Positions 55,078 through 64,000 of a stretch of 64,000 bases of DNA are shown in pieces. The position numbers were made by a program, and so were the translations under genes. The stretch spans positions 1 through 64,000 of the forward strand of contig NZ_JRPE02000005.1 of the NCBI RefSeq assembly GCF_000765825.2. Direction: 5' to 3'. This DNA comes from Helicobacter magdeburgensis (GTDB taxonomy: Bacteria > Campylobacterota > Campylobacteria > Campylobacterales > Helicobacteraceae). Under the pieces are notes generated by a model. The model did not search any database. It saw only the letters and a list, made by a program, of their open reading frames with translations, and was not told where the DNA came from. Each line of letters begins with the position of its first letter. The first letter of the stretch is position 1.

Positions 55078-56505
55078 ATGCTGTATGGAAAAATCATTAA
55101 TGTAGATTCACAAGCACAAAACGCTCAAGTAGAACAAGACCTTAATAAACGCGTTTTTGACTTTCCTTTTGATGTTTGGGAAGATGAGATAAGTGAGCTA
55201 AAAAAGGGCGTTGAAGTAGAATTTGTCGTTGAGATGAAGGCTGTTACAAAAATCCACTTAAAGCCCAAACCCATTGACCCAGATGAAATTCCTGTAACAA
55301 AACCTGCTCGTGTGTGTATTGAAGAATATTTTGCTAGGGAAAATGAGATTCTAAGCGGATATAGTGATTTTGTAGAGGGGCATTTAAAACTTGATTTTAT
55401 CCGTATGCGGCGGTTTTTACTCACTGCATATAATGACTTATGTGCGATGGATGCCAATATTGAAAATGATGTGCTTAAAAAGCTTAAACAAGAGGTGCTT
55501 CATCTCTCAAAAGAATATCTTAGCTATCACAAAAAGACACAATATGCACTCAACTATGCTTTTGAGATGATTTTTCTCGCCAGACAAACAGAATATAATA
55601 AAACAATCACGCACATTGATGAGATTCAAAGCTCGCTTGCCAACGCACAAGCCCAAACCAACGCATTAAGTAGCACGCTCGCAGCAGGGGAAAAAAGTCT
55701 AGGCAAACGCGATGATAAGGGCAGTAAAGAGTATGCTGAGATTGAAAAAGAAGTCAAACAAATGCGGAAGCGGTATGTGGATTTATTAAACTTCATAGGG
55801 AATCAAAAAGATGCTCTTGTGAGTGAGACAGCAAGGCTCAAGCGGTTTAGAGATGATCATTTTGAGGCTTTTAGTGCCGTTTATACACCAATGACAGATG
55901 ATATTAAAACGCGTTTTATCGCTTTGCTTGATACCAAGGCGTATGACTTTGACACAACACTTTGGAGCAGGGCAAAATACAGCCAAGTTATTAAACATTT
56001 TTTTAGAAACTCTCGCATTGAAGGGAGCTTTAGCTCAAAGACATTTTTGCGTTACTTTCTGCGTGGGCTTGATAAGAGCAAACTCTCACCCAAATCAAAA
56101 GAGCTTTTTGACCTACTACATTACCTAGAAAACACTAATCGCAAAAAGCTTTTAATCGTGCGTGAAACAATGGTAAATATCCTTAAATACCGCCAAGTAA
56201 TTGAAAAAATAGATTCTAGTCTGCTTATCACTATGGATAATGACCCGCTTAACGCCCTTAAAACACTTGCTCAAAATCCGCAAGATATTATTGTTATTGA
56301 TGAGAAAATCGGCAATGTCAGTGCATTAGGATTCATTAAAACTTATAAAGAAATGCCAAACGCTAATCCAAAAGTCGCCTTTGTTGTGATAGTCCAAGAG
56401 CTACCGCAAAGTGAAATCATCTCTAAGGGCAAATTTATGGGTGTGGAGTTTGTCCCAGAGCAAAATATGGATATGCTCTATGACTGCATTCGTATGGCGT
56501 TGTAG
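55078..56505 (+). CDS. Uncharacterised coiled-coil protein with pseudo-receiver-like C-terminus
   Basis: A 475-residue cytoplasmic protein. The N-terminal part (1-70) is β-rich (GKIINVDSQAQNAQVEQDL). The centre is α-helical, with a coiled coil at about 180-270 (SSLANAQAQTNALSSTLAAG, EIEKEVKQMRKRYVDLLNFI). The last 75 residues (IIVIDEKIGNVSALGFIKTY, VAFVVIVQELPQSEIISKGKFMGVEFVPEQNMDML) resemble the β4-α4-β5 end of a response-regulator receiver without a clear phospho-Asp site. It precedes pyrH as the hypothetical HP0778 does in H. pylori. It has its own dyad-controlled promoter. Function unknown. Confidence 0.7.
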   Translation: MLYGKIINVDSQAQNAQVEQDLNKRVFDFPFDVWEDEISELKKGVEVEFVVEMKAVTKIHLKPKPIDPDEIPVTKPARVCIEEYFARENEILSGYSDFVEGHLKLDFIRMRRFLLTAYNDLCAMDANIENDVLKKLKQEVLHLSKEYLSYHKKTQYALNYAFEMIFLARQTEYNKTITHIDEIQSSLANAQAQTNALSSTLAAGEKSLGKRDDKGSKEYAEIEKEVKQMRKRYVDLLNFIGNQKDALVSETARLKRFRDDHFEAFSAVYTPMTDDIKTRFIALLDTKAYDFDTTLWSRAKYSQVIKHFFRNSRIEGSFSSKTFLRYFLRGLDKSKLSPKSKELFDLLHYLENTNRKKLLIVRETMVNILKYRQVIEKIDSSLLITMDNDPLNALKTLAQNPQDIIVIDEKIGNVSALGFIKTYKEMPNANPKVAFVVIVQELPQSEIISKGKFMGVEFVPEQNMDMLYDCIRMAL

Positions 56506-56627
56506 AATCTTAAATTTAGATTCAAAACATCTTACCGCATAAATTAGAATCTTTCATATTTGCAAAACTCACCATTTGTGGCGTTTGTAAGGGAATGATT
56601 ATAGAATAGTTTAAGCTTTTATAGTAG

Positions 56628-57368
<741 letters not shown>

Positions 57369-57393
57369 AAGCAAAGTTAAAATAAAAAAAGGA

Positions 57394-57399
57394 TACAAT
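57394..57399 (+). promoter_or_regulatory. -10 box (TACAAT) of rpoZ-spoT
   Basis: AAGGATACAATCCGC lies 34 bases before the rpoZ ATG. Confidence 0.5.
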
Positions 57400-57432
57400 C
57401 CGCAATTTTAAATCCCAAATATAAGGAACACA

Positions 57433-57657
57433 ATGGAAGCATTACGAACAGAGCAAATCGCCGCAAGGGCGTTAAAAAGACTACAAGATGATAGATACTT
57501 ACTAGCTAATCTCATTTTTGAACGCGTAAAAGAATTAGGCAATGGTGCAGAACCCCTTGTAGATATGGATGTGAAATTACACAAACTCCCTGATATTGCT
57601 ATGCGTGAAATTGCTGAAGGCAAGATAGAATTTACTTCTATTGAGGATAAAGAATAG
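57433..57657 (+). CDS. rpoZ: RNA polymerase omega subunit
   Basis: A 74-residue subunit with the family segment RTEQIAARALKRLQDDRYLLANLIFERVKELGNGAEPLV. It helps β' folding and, in many bacteria, forms a ppGpp site. It sits directly upstream of spoT, the usual partner. SD AAGGAACACA precedes the ATG. Confidence 0.95.
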   Translation: MEALRTEQIAARALKRLQDDRYLLANLIFERVKELGNGAEPLVDMDVKLHKLPDIAMREIAEGKIEFTSIEDKE

Positions 57658-57666
57658 GAAGTAATT

Positions 57667-59817
57667 TTGGACTTTTTTGCCCAACTCACACAGATTAAAG
57701 ATATAGAATCTGCGCTTAGTAAGCTTAATGATCTCACTGCCATCACACCAAAGGTGCAAAAAGCCATAGATTTGGCTATTAACGCTCATCAAGGACAGCT
57801 CCGCAAAAGTGGTGAGCCTTATGTTGTTCATCCGCTGTGTGTAGCGTGTATTGTGGCTTTTTATGGAGGCGATGAGACAATGTTGTGTGCGGCATTGCTC
57901 CACGATGTGGTAGAAGACACACTCTATTCCCTTGAAGACATACGCAGGGAGTTTGACTGGGATGTGGGACATTTAGTAGATGCACTCACGAAAATTGTGG
58001 AGATTCGCAATGAAGAGTTAAGCTCAAATATGAATGAAAAGCTTGCAGCTTCAGCTCTAAGCTTTCGCAAAATGCTCCTAGCTTCTATCAAAGATATTCG
58101 TGCCTTAGTCATAAAAATAAGTGATAGAATGCACAATATGCTAACCCTTCAAGCCCTACCCCCGAGTAAGCAAAAACGCATAGCAGAAGAAACGCTTATG
58201 GTATATGCCCCAATCGCCCATAGGCTTGGAATCTCCTCCCTCAAAAGTGAGCTAGAAGATAAAAGCTTTTTTTATATCTTCCCGCAAGAATATCAAAACA
58301 TAGAGCAGTATATCAAAGATAATAATCAATCTATTGCTTTAAGGCTCAATGAATTTACACAAAAAGTTTCCACGATTTTATTACAAAATGGATTTGCTGA
58401 AAAGGACTTTGTGATTGAAAGTCGCGTGAAAAGGTATTATTCTATTTTTCTTAAAATGCAACGCAAGGGCGTGAGTATTGATGAGATTTTAGACTTACTC
58501 GCGGTGCGGATTATCGTGCCTACAAGCTTGGAATGCTACAAGGTGCTGGGGCTTTTACATTTGCAACTAAAGCCTGTAGTGTCGCGTTTAAAAGACTATA
58601 TTGCTATCCCAAAAGAAAATGGCTACCAAACAATCCACACAACTATTTTTGAAGGTGCTAGTATCTATGAAGTGCAGATTCGCACCTTTGATATGCATAA
58701 ATCCGCTCAATATGGTGTAGCCGCACATTGGAAATATAAAAGCGGTGGGCGAGAGCCAAACTTGGAGTGGCTCAATAACTTGCAATACCAAAATGACACG
58801 ATTGAAGAGTTTTATGAGTTGGCAAAAAACGACTTGTATAAAGAAGATATGGTGGTATTCTCCCCTGCTGGAGATATTTATAACTTGCCTGTTGGGGCGG
58901 TCGCACTTGATTTTGCCTATGCGGTGCATAGCGATATAGGCGACAAAGCTAAACAAGCCTATATCAATCATCAAAAGGCTTCCTTACTTCAGCCGCTTAA
59001 AAATGGCGATATTGTGAGAATCCTAGTGGCAGAAGAGAATGAAAAGATCTCTCCGCGTTGCACTTGGATTGATGCGGTGAAAACTTCACGCGCTAAAAAT
59101 CATATGAGAATCCAGTGTCAAGCTAAACTCAAAGAGATTGATAAAAAAATTGCGTTAAATATCCTGCAAACCATCTTTGATAGCTCAAAGGCGACAATTC
59201 TTACTTATCTTAAAGAAAACAAGCTAGATTCACATATCTATCGTGCAGCAAGTGATTTGGCATTCTTAAAAGAAGTGAAAAACAGCATTAAGGGCAATTT
59301 TGCACGAGAGGCAAACTTTTTGGGAAAAATTAAAATTAATATGCTGAAGTTTAAAGTCCTAAGCTTTGATAATATCATTTTACATACTAATCGCAATATC
59401 AATGAAGTGGTGTTTGACTACTGCTGCCACCCAAAGTATGGCGATGATATTTTGGCTATTAAAACCGCACAAAAAGCCTATATCCACCATAAAATGTGCG
59501 ATAGGGCTATTAATGAAATGGAGCAAGGCAGTGAAATGCTTTTCGTGCAGTGGGCAAATGAGCAAAAAATCACCTATAAACTTATCATCGCCCTAGAAAA
59601 TCAAAAAGGGGCTTTGGCTCATATCTGCGGTGTATTGGCTAAGCTTGATTGCAATATTGTAAGTGTAGATTATGATGTGCTGAATCGCCAATTTGCTTCA
59701 TATTGCAAAATTTGCTTTGAAAGCAAAACACAAGATACAAAAACTTTGAAAGAATCTTTAAGTAAAAAATACAAAATCATTGAATTAAGCAACTTAAAAG
59801 ATGCGTATTCAAGCTAG
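57667..59817 (+). CDS. spoT: Bifunctional (p)ppGpp synthetase/hydrolase
   Basis: The single RSH enzyme of Helicobacter, 716 residues. The HD hydrolase domain is at 40-200 (YVVHPLCVACIVAFYG, LLHDVVEDT, IKISDRMHNM) and the synthetase domain at about 240-370 (GVSIDEILDLLAVRIIV, RLKDYIAIPKENGYQTIHTT). TGS follows (VFSPAGDIYNLPVGAVALDFAYAVHSDIG), with a C-terminal ACT domain. Both active sites look complete. The start is TTG 57667 after SD AGGAAG. It mediates stringent and CO2/aerobic stress responses in H. pylori. Confidence 0.96.
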   Translation: MDFFAQLTQIKDIESALSKLNDLTAITPKVQKAIDLAINAHQGQLRKSGEPYVVHPLCVACIVAFYGGDETMLCAALLHDVVEDTLYSLEDIRREFDWDVGHLVDALTKIVEIRNEELSSNMNEKLAASALSFRKMLLASIKDIRALVIKISDRMHNMLTLQALPPSKQKRIAEETLMVYAPIAHRLGISSLKSELEDKSFFYIFPQEYQNIEQYIKDNNQSIALRLNEFTQKVSTILLQNGFAEKDFVIESRVKRYYSIFLKMQRKGVSIDEILDLLAVRIIVPTSLECYKVLGLLHLQLKPVVSRLKDYIAIPKENGYQTIHTTIFEGASIYEVQIRTFDMHKSAQYGVAAHWKYKSGGREPNLEWLNNLQYQNDTIEEFYELAKNDLYKEDMVVFSPAGDIYNLPVGAVALDFAYAVHSDIGDKAKQAYINHQKASLLQPLKNGDIVRILVAEENEKISPRCTWIDAVKTSRAKNHMRIQCQAKLKEIDKKIALNILQTIFDSSKATILTYLKENKLDSHIYRAASDLAFLKEVKNSIKGNFAREANFLGKIKINMLKFKVLSFDNIILHTNRNINEVVFDYCCHPKYGDDILAIKTAQKAYIHHKMCDRAINEMEQGSEMLFVQWANEQKITYKLIIALENQKGALAHICGVLAKLDCNIVSVDYDVLNRQFASYCKICFESKTQDTKTLKESLSKKYKIIELSNLKDAYSS

Positions 59818-59842
59818 AATCTAGATTCAAGAAAGGAACAAA

Positions 59843-61045
59843 ATGAGCATAACAGAAGCAATGCAGGAGCTAAAGCGGGGCTGTGTGGAGTTTATAGGAG
59901 AAGATTATATCCGCACTTTGGTGGAAAGATTCTATAAAAATGGAAAGCGATTTTGCGTTAAAGCTGGATTTGACCCAACCGCACCTGATTTACACTTAGG
60001 ACACACAGTGCTTTTACAAAAACTTGCTACTTTTCAAAAATATGGTGGCGATGTGAAGTTTTTGATTGGCGATTTTACCGCGACTATCGGCGATCCAAGC
60101 GGAAAAAGTGAGACAAGAAAACCTTTAAGCAAAGAGCAGGTAGAAGCAAATGCTATTACCTACAAAGAGCAGGTTTTTAAAGTGCTAGATCCCAAATACA
60201 CAGAAGTATGCTTTAACTCAAAATGGCTAAGTGAGCTAGGAGCTGGTGGAATCATACATTTAACTTCAAAGTTTTCAGTGGCGCGTATGCTTGAACGAGA
60301 CGACTTTACCAAACGCTACAACAATAATCAGCCCATTTCAATGGTGGAATTTATGTATCCATTGCTACAAGGTTATGATTCTGTGGCGTTGGAATGCGAT
60401 ATTGAGCTTGGGGGGAATGATCAAAAGTTTAATCTTTTAGTAGGCAGAAGTTTGCAAAGAAGTTATGGACTAGATAAAGAACAATCGGTGATGACTATGC
60501 CTTTGCTTGAAGGGCTTGATGGTGTGAATAAAATGAGTAAATCGCTCAATAATTACATCGGCGTTACTGAATCTGCCAATACAATGTATGCCAAGATTCT
60601 AAGCATTAGCGATGAGATGATGTGGCGGTATTATGAGCTGCTCTCTTCTCTTAGTTTGCAAGAGGTTGTAGAGCTTAAAGCACAAGTGGAAAGCCAAAAA
60701 GCACACCCTAAAAGTGTTAAAGAACAACTTGCTTTAGAAATAACGCAACGCTACCATAACATTGATTTAGCAAAAAAAGCTAAAATAGAATTTGACAATG
60801 TGTTTAGCAAAGATGAGATTCCTGCGGATTTAGCCATATTTACTTGTGAAAAAGATGAGTGGATAGCTAAAGTGCTTACTTACGCACAACTTTGTGAATC
60901 CACCTCTCAAGCGCGTCGAGATATTCGTGCTGGGGCTGTGAAAATCAATAAAGAAAAGATAACTGATGAAAATCTTAAGCTATCATCTGGGGAATACATT
61001 GTTCAAATTGGCAAAAGGCGATTTGCAAAAGTGATTATAAAATAA
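59843..61045 (+). CDS. tyrS: Tyrosyl-tRNA synthetase
   Basis: A class I synthetase of 400 residues with [20 protein letters not shown] (HLGH motif), the KMSKS loop as [13 protein letters not shown], and a C-terminal S4 RNA-binding domain ([17 protein letters not shown]). This is the TyrZ-like branch usual in ε-proteobacteria. SD AAAGGAACAAA precedes the ATG; the nitronate monooxygenase gene follows after 9 bp. Confidence 0.97.
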   Translation: MSITEAMQELKRGCVEFIGEDYIRTLVERFYKNGKRFCVKAGFDPTAPDLHLGHTVLLQKLATFQKYGGDVKFLIGDFTATIGDPSGKSETRKPLSKEQVEANAITYKEQVFKVLDPKYTEVCFNSKWLSELGAGGIIHLTSKFSVARMLERDDFTKRYNNNQPISMVEFMYPLLQGYDSVALECDIELGGNDQKFNLLVGRSLQRSYGLDKEQSVMTMPLLEGLDGVNKMSKSLNNYIGVTESANTMYAKILSISDEMMWRYYELLSSLSLQEVVELKAQVESQKAHPKSVKEQLALEITQRYHNIDLAKKAKIEFDNVFSKDEIPADLAIFTCEKDEWIAKVLTYAQLCESTSQARRDIRAGAVKINKEKITDENLKLSSGEYIVQIGKRRFAKVIIK

Positions 61046-61054
61046 GGATTTGTG

Positions 61055-62140
61055 ATGGGATTACAACCACTTAAAATAGGCAAACACACGATTAAGTATC
61101 CAATTTTTCAAGGTGGTATGGGCGTTGGGATTAGCTGGGATAGACTAGCTGGTAATGTCTCTAAAGAAGGAGCACTTGGCATTATCAGTGCTGTTGGCAC
61201 AGGATATTATCAAAAAATGCAGTTTGTTGAAAAAATCACAAATTCCAAACCATTTGAAGCGATTAATTTTTATTCAAAACACGCTCTCAATGAGATTTTC
61301 AAAAATGCGCGTAAAATCTGTGGCAATAATCCACTTGGGGCAAATATACTTTATGCTATTAATGAATATGGTCGCGTGGTGCGTGATGCGTGTGAGGCTG
61401 GAGCAAACATCATCGTAACAGGTGCTGGACTTCCCACAAATATGCCTGAATTTACAAAAAATTTCCCTGATGTCGCTCTTGTGCCGATTGTCTCTTCAGC
61501 TAAGGCTTTAAAAATTATCTGTAAGCGTTGGATGGATAGATACGCTAGAATCCCCGATGCAGTAGTGGTAGAAGGACCATTAAGCGGAGGACATCAAGGA
61601 TTTAGCTATGAAGATTGCTTTAAAGAAGAATATCAGCTTGAAAATGTCCTGCCCCAAGTGGTAGATGAGGCAAAAAAATGGGGCAATATCCCTGTCATCG
61701 CCGCTGGTGGAATCTGGGATAGAAGCGATATTGACAGAATGATGGCTTTGGGTGCTAGTGGTGTGCAAATGGGAACACGGTGGCTTGGCTCTTTGGAATG
61801 CGATGCAGTGGCATATAGAGACCTGATGCCTTCAGTTACAAAAGAAGATATTGAGCTTGTCAAATCCCCCGTTGGCTATCCAGCAAGAGCGGTAAAAACA
61901 GGAATCTTTGATAGATTAACCCAAGGCAATGCACCAAAAATACGCTGTATCAGCAACTGCGTCTCACCCTGCCATAGAGGTGTGGAGGCAAAAAAAGTGG
62001 GCTACTGCATAGCAGATTCACTAGGGCGGGGTTTTATGGGTGATAGGGAGCAGGGGCTATACTTTACAGGGGCGAATGGATATAGAATCCAAAAAATTCA
62101 GCCGGTAAAAGAAATCATTGCCGAACTAGTGCGAGATTAG
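61055..62140 (+). CDS. Nitronate monooxygenase / enoyl reductase-like flavoprotein
   Basis: A 361-residue FMN TIM-barrel protein (2-nitropropane dioxygenase family, HP0773 counterpart). It has IFQGGMGVGISWDRLAGNVSKEG, the phosphate-binding VIAAGGIWDRSDIDRMMALGASGVQMGTRWL and VVEGPLSGGHQG. FabK enoyl-ACP reductases share this fold, so that role is an alternative. I chose ATG 61055, 8 bases after SD AAGGA; a GTG at 61052 directly precedes it. Confidence 0.85.
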   Translation: MGLQPLKIGKHTIKYPIFQGGMGVGISWDRLAGNVSKEGALGIISAVGTGYYQKMQFVEKITNSKPFEAINFYSKHALNEIFKNARKICGNNPLGANILYAINEYGRVVRDACEAGANIIVTGAGLPTNMPEFTKNFPDVALVPIVSSAKALKIICKRWMDRYARIPDAVVVEGPLSGGHQGFSYEDCFKEEYQLENVLPQVVDEAKKWGNIPVIAAGGIWDRSDIDRMMALGASGVQMGTRWLGSLECDAVAYRDLMPSVTKEDIELVKSPVGYPARAVKTGIFDRLTQGNAPKIRCISNCVSPCHRGVEAKKVGYCIADSLGRGFMGDREQGLYFTGANGYRIQKIQPVKEIIAELVRD

Positions 62141-62143
62141 GGC

Positions 62144-63367
62144 TTGATATTGCGGATTCTGGTGATTGTTGCACTTATTGCTGTATGTGTGTTTGGAGAA
62201 CATCGTATTGTTAAAATGGTGCCTTTTGGCGATGGGAATCTTAAAATCGTCTTTGCACAAGATATTGCCAATCTCAAATGGGAAGTGAAAAAACTCCAAG
62301 ATAATAGGCATTTTGTTGATTTTGAAGCAAATCTCACTATTCCAAAGCGAAGTTTTATTTTCAAAGATAACTCGACCTTGCAAGTGGCACAAAATACGCC
62401 AAAAATTGTAAGGATTGTCATCAACACACAGCCAAAATCCCAATATGAACTCATCAAAGAAAAAGAGAATCTTTATGTTTTTATCAAGCCAAAAAGTGCC
62501 TCTAGCACAGCCACGCCAAGCCTAGATTCAAAAAAAACACAGCCAAAGCCAACAAGCCCATCACAAGCCCAACAGCCTAGCACAAAAGCAGAAGCCATAA
62601 TAGAATCTAAAGATAAAGCCAAACAAAAAGACGATGAAATTGCCACAAAAGACACGCAACCACCAAAGGAACAAAAAGGCAAAATTGGGGCTGGAAAAAA
62701 AATTGTTGTCGATGCAGGACACGGCGGCAAGGATTGTGGCACAAAGAGCGTGGAAGGGATATGTGAAAAAGTCATCGTGCTTGAAGTGGCTAAACTGCTT
62801 ACACAAGAGCTTAAGAATCGTGGATACATCGTATATATGACACGAAATAGTGATGTGTATATTGACTTGCGAAAACGCACAGAATTTGCCAATGGGAAAA
62901 ATGCGGATTTATTTATATCTATTCACGCTAATTCAATGCCAAAAGATTCTCCTAAAACGCCAAGTGGCGTGGAGACTTACTTTCTCTCTCCTGCTAGAAG
63001 TGAGCGCGCTGAACAAGTGGCAAAAGCAGAAAACCAAGGCGATATTGAAACAATGAGCCATTTTGCTACAAAGTCGTTTTTAAATACCATCAGTAGCTTT
63101 CATCTTGTTGCCTCACACAAACTTGCTATTGAGATTCAATCAGGCATTCTCAATATTGTCCGGCAGACACATAATACCCACGATGGAGCTGTAAGAGAAG
63201 GTCCTTTTTGGGTTTTGGCTGGAGCATTAATGCCTTCCGTCCTTATTGAAATTGGCTATGCTTCACATAAGGATGAAGGAAAACTTATTGCCAAAAAAGA
63301 ATATCAAAAACTTCTAGCACTTGGTATTGCCGATGGTATAGATGGTTATTTTCTAAGAAACTATTAA
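62144..63367 (+). CDS. amiA: N-acetylmuramoyl-L-alanine amidase
   Basis: A zinc amidase that splits septal peptidoglycan for daughter-cell separation, 407 residues. The signal peptide is at about 1-18. An AMIN-like N-terminal domain runs to about 105, followed by a Lys/Pro/Ser-rich linker (115-180). The Amidase_3 domain has VVDAGHGGKDCGTKS (Zn His), EVAKLLTQELK, DLFISIHANS (Zn His) and the C-terminal VLIEIGYASHKDEG (catalytic Glu). The start is TTG 62144 (another in-frame TTG is at 62153), overlapping no gene and 3 bp after the previous stop. Matches HP0772. Confidence 0.94.
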   Translation: MILRILVIVALIAVCVFGEHRIVKMVPFGDGNLKIVFAQDIANLKWEVKKLQDNRHFVDFEANLTIPKRSFIFKDNSTLQVAQNTPKIVRIVINTQPKSQYELIKEKENLYVFIKPKSASSTATPSLDSKKTQPKPTSPSQAQQPSTKAEAIIESKDKAKQKDDEIATKDTQPPKEQKGKIGAGKKIVVDAGHGGKDCGTKSVEGICEKVIVLEVAKLLTQELKNRGYIVYMTRNSDVYIDLRKRTEFANGKNADLFISIHANSMPKDSPKTPSGVETYFLSPARSERAEQVAKAENQGDIETMSHFATKSFLNTISSFHLVASHKLAIEIQSGILNIVRQTHNTHDGAVREGPFWVLAGALMPSVLIEIGYASHKDEGKLIAKKEYQKLLALGIADGIDGYFLRNY

Positions 63368-63376
63368 AGGATAGAA

Positions 63377-64000
63377 ATGATTAATAATACACGCATAAAA
63401 GTTATTTTTTCACTGATTTTATTTGCCCTTTTTGTTTTTACAAATCTCACGCTTTTTACCTCGCAATTTTCACAATCTTTTTCACATTTATTTTTGATTT
63501 TTATCCGTGAAGATCAGTTTTTTGATAGTCTAAGCATTTTTTTACTGCTTTGTGGATTTGTGCTAAGTGGGATGTTTGTAATTATGAGTAGTTGGTATCA
63601 AACAAGCAGTACATTGCAAAGAGTAATTATGCTAAGCCTAAGCATTATCTTTATCTATCTTGTAATTCTTAAAAGCACGCACACAACGCAAACAGAAGAT
63701 ATTATGGATATGTTTGCCATTGAAGGGAGTATTTATCATCGTGGCTTTTTTGAACTCTTGGTGGATTATTTGCCACGCATTGTGCTGATAGCTTGTGCTT
63801 ATATATTATTTGTTTATGTCCCACTCTTATTTTTAATTTTTGGCATACACCCAAATCAGCATAATCAAGTCGGTAAAATGCTTTATGATATGCGTCCTTC
63901 AGTCAATGTTGTTATTGCTGTGTTGTTTGCCCTTTCCTTGCAACCCTATTATTTTCGCGATAACCTTTATGCGTATTTTGATATTTTTGCTTTAGTTGTG
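63377..64000 (+). CDS. Multi-pass membrane protein, partial (N-terminal 208 codons)
   Basis: An open frame from ATG 63377 (SD AAAGGATAG) runs past the window end. At least five hydrophobic segments are visible, starting VIFSLILFALFVFTNLTLF. The segment ending SLQPYYFRDNLYAYFDIFALVV carries short periplasmic loops. The layout resembles the N-terminal membrane part of LTA-synthase/sulfatase-like phosphotransferases, but the catalytic domain would lie beyond the edge, so the family cannot be assigned. Confidence 0.75.
   Translation, partial: MINNTRIKVIFSLILFALFVFTNLTLFTSQFSQSFSHLFLIFIREDQFFDSLSIFLLLCGFVLSGMFVIMSSWYQTSSTLQRVIMLSLSIIFIYLVILKSTHTTQTEDIMDMFAIEGSIYHRGFFELLVDYLPRIVLIACAYILFVYVPLLFLIFGIHPNQHNQVGKMLYDMRPSVNVVIAVLFALSLQPYYFRDNLYAYFDIFALVV

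Overview
The window is a 64-kb chromosomal segment of a Helicobacter species (Campylobacterota). The evidence is AT-rich DNA, ε-proteobacterial protein families, -10 boxes of the form TATAAT/TAGAAT with no conserved -35, and gene blocks in the order I know from H. pylori: gltX2-yggT-slt-galU-x-murA; rnr-holA-rpsF-ssb-rpsR; the por pyruvate:ferredoxin oxidoreductase genes; fliW-bamD-lon; pyrH-rpoZ-spoT-tyrS-NMO-amiA. A complete ilvD, absent from H. pylori, suggests an enterohepatic rather than a gastric species (inference). I see no tRNA or 5S/16S/23S genes, no CRISPR array, no IS element and no prophage. No gene-free stretch exceeds 300 bases once rnpB is counted.

Layout. 1-1765: a large inverted repeat, a MarR regulator, the RNase P RNA gene, then a 278-bp gap that holds an unannotated 30-residue hydrophobic peptide gene resembling the AapA toxins of H. 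pylori, an antisense promoter candidate, and a σ54 promoter driving a FliS co-chaperone homologue. 1768-7641: tRNA-Gln charging and envelope precursor genes. 7676-16409: two exported YwqK-repeat proteins, thrC, purE, a DUF89 protein, glyQ, a Csd4-type peptidoglycan carboxypeptidase with added SH3 domains, and a phosphoesterase. 16466-22962: rnr, holA, the rpsF-ssb-rpsR ribosomal operon and an MMPL exporter. 22993-29404 (minus strand): rpsO, a frameshifted exported protein, rpoD and the por operon. 29636-35692: trpS, a PAP2 phosphatase overlapping a PEP-synthase-like enzyme, and glnA. 35822-41540: a lipoprotein, a CPx-type metal ATPase with a G-tract operator, an LprI-like exported protein and ilvD. 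41596-43709: an AT-rich island with a restriction endonuclease, a doubly frameshifted DNA methyltransferase and a gene remnant. 43765-64000: cysteine synthase, a glycosyltransferase, lon, bamD, fliW, proC, tgt, rbfA-rimP-ribD-methyltransferase, an unknown coiled-coil protein, pyrH to amiA, and the start of a membrane protein gene cut by the window edge.

Two observations stand out. The first is the AapA-like type I toxin candidate between rnpB and the flagellar gene, with an extensive mRNA stem and an antisense promoter overlapping the σ54 site. The second is the word AGATTCT (AGAATCT on the other strand). I counted 44 copies by eye in positions 1-16000, against roughly 3 expected from base composition. 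The copies lie on both strands, inside genes, in ribosome binding sites and as paired arms of terminator-like hairpins, a distribution resembling DNA uptake sequences in other bacteria.
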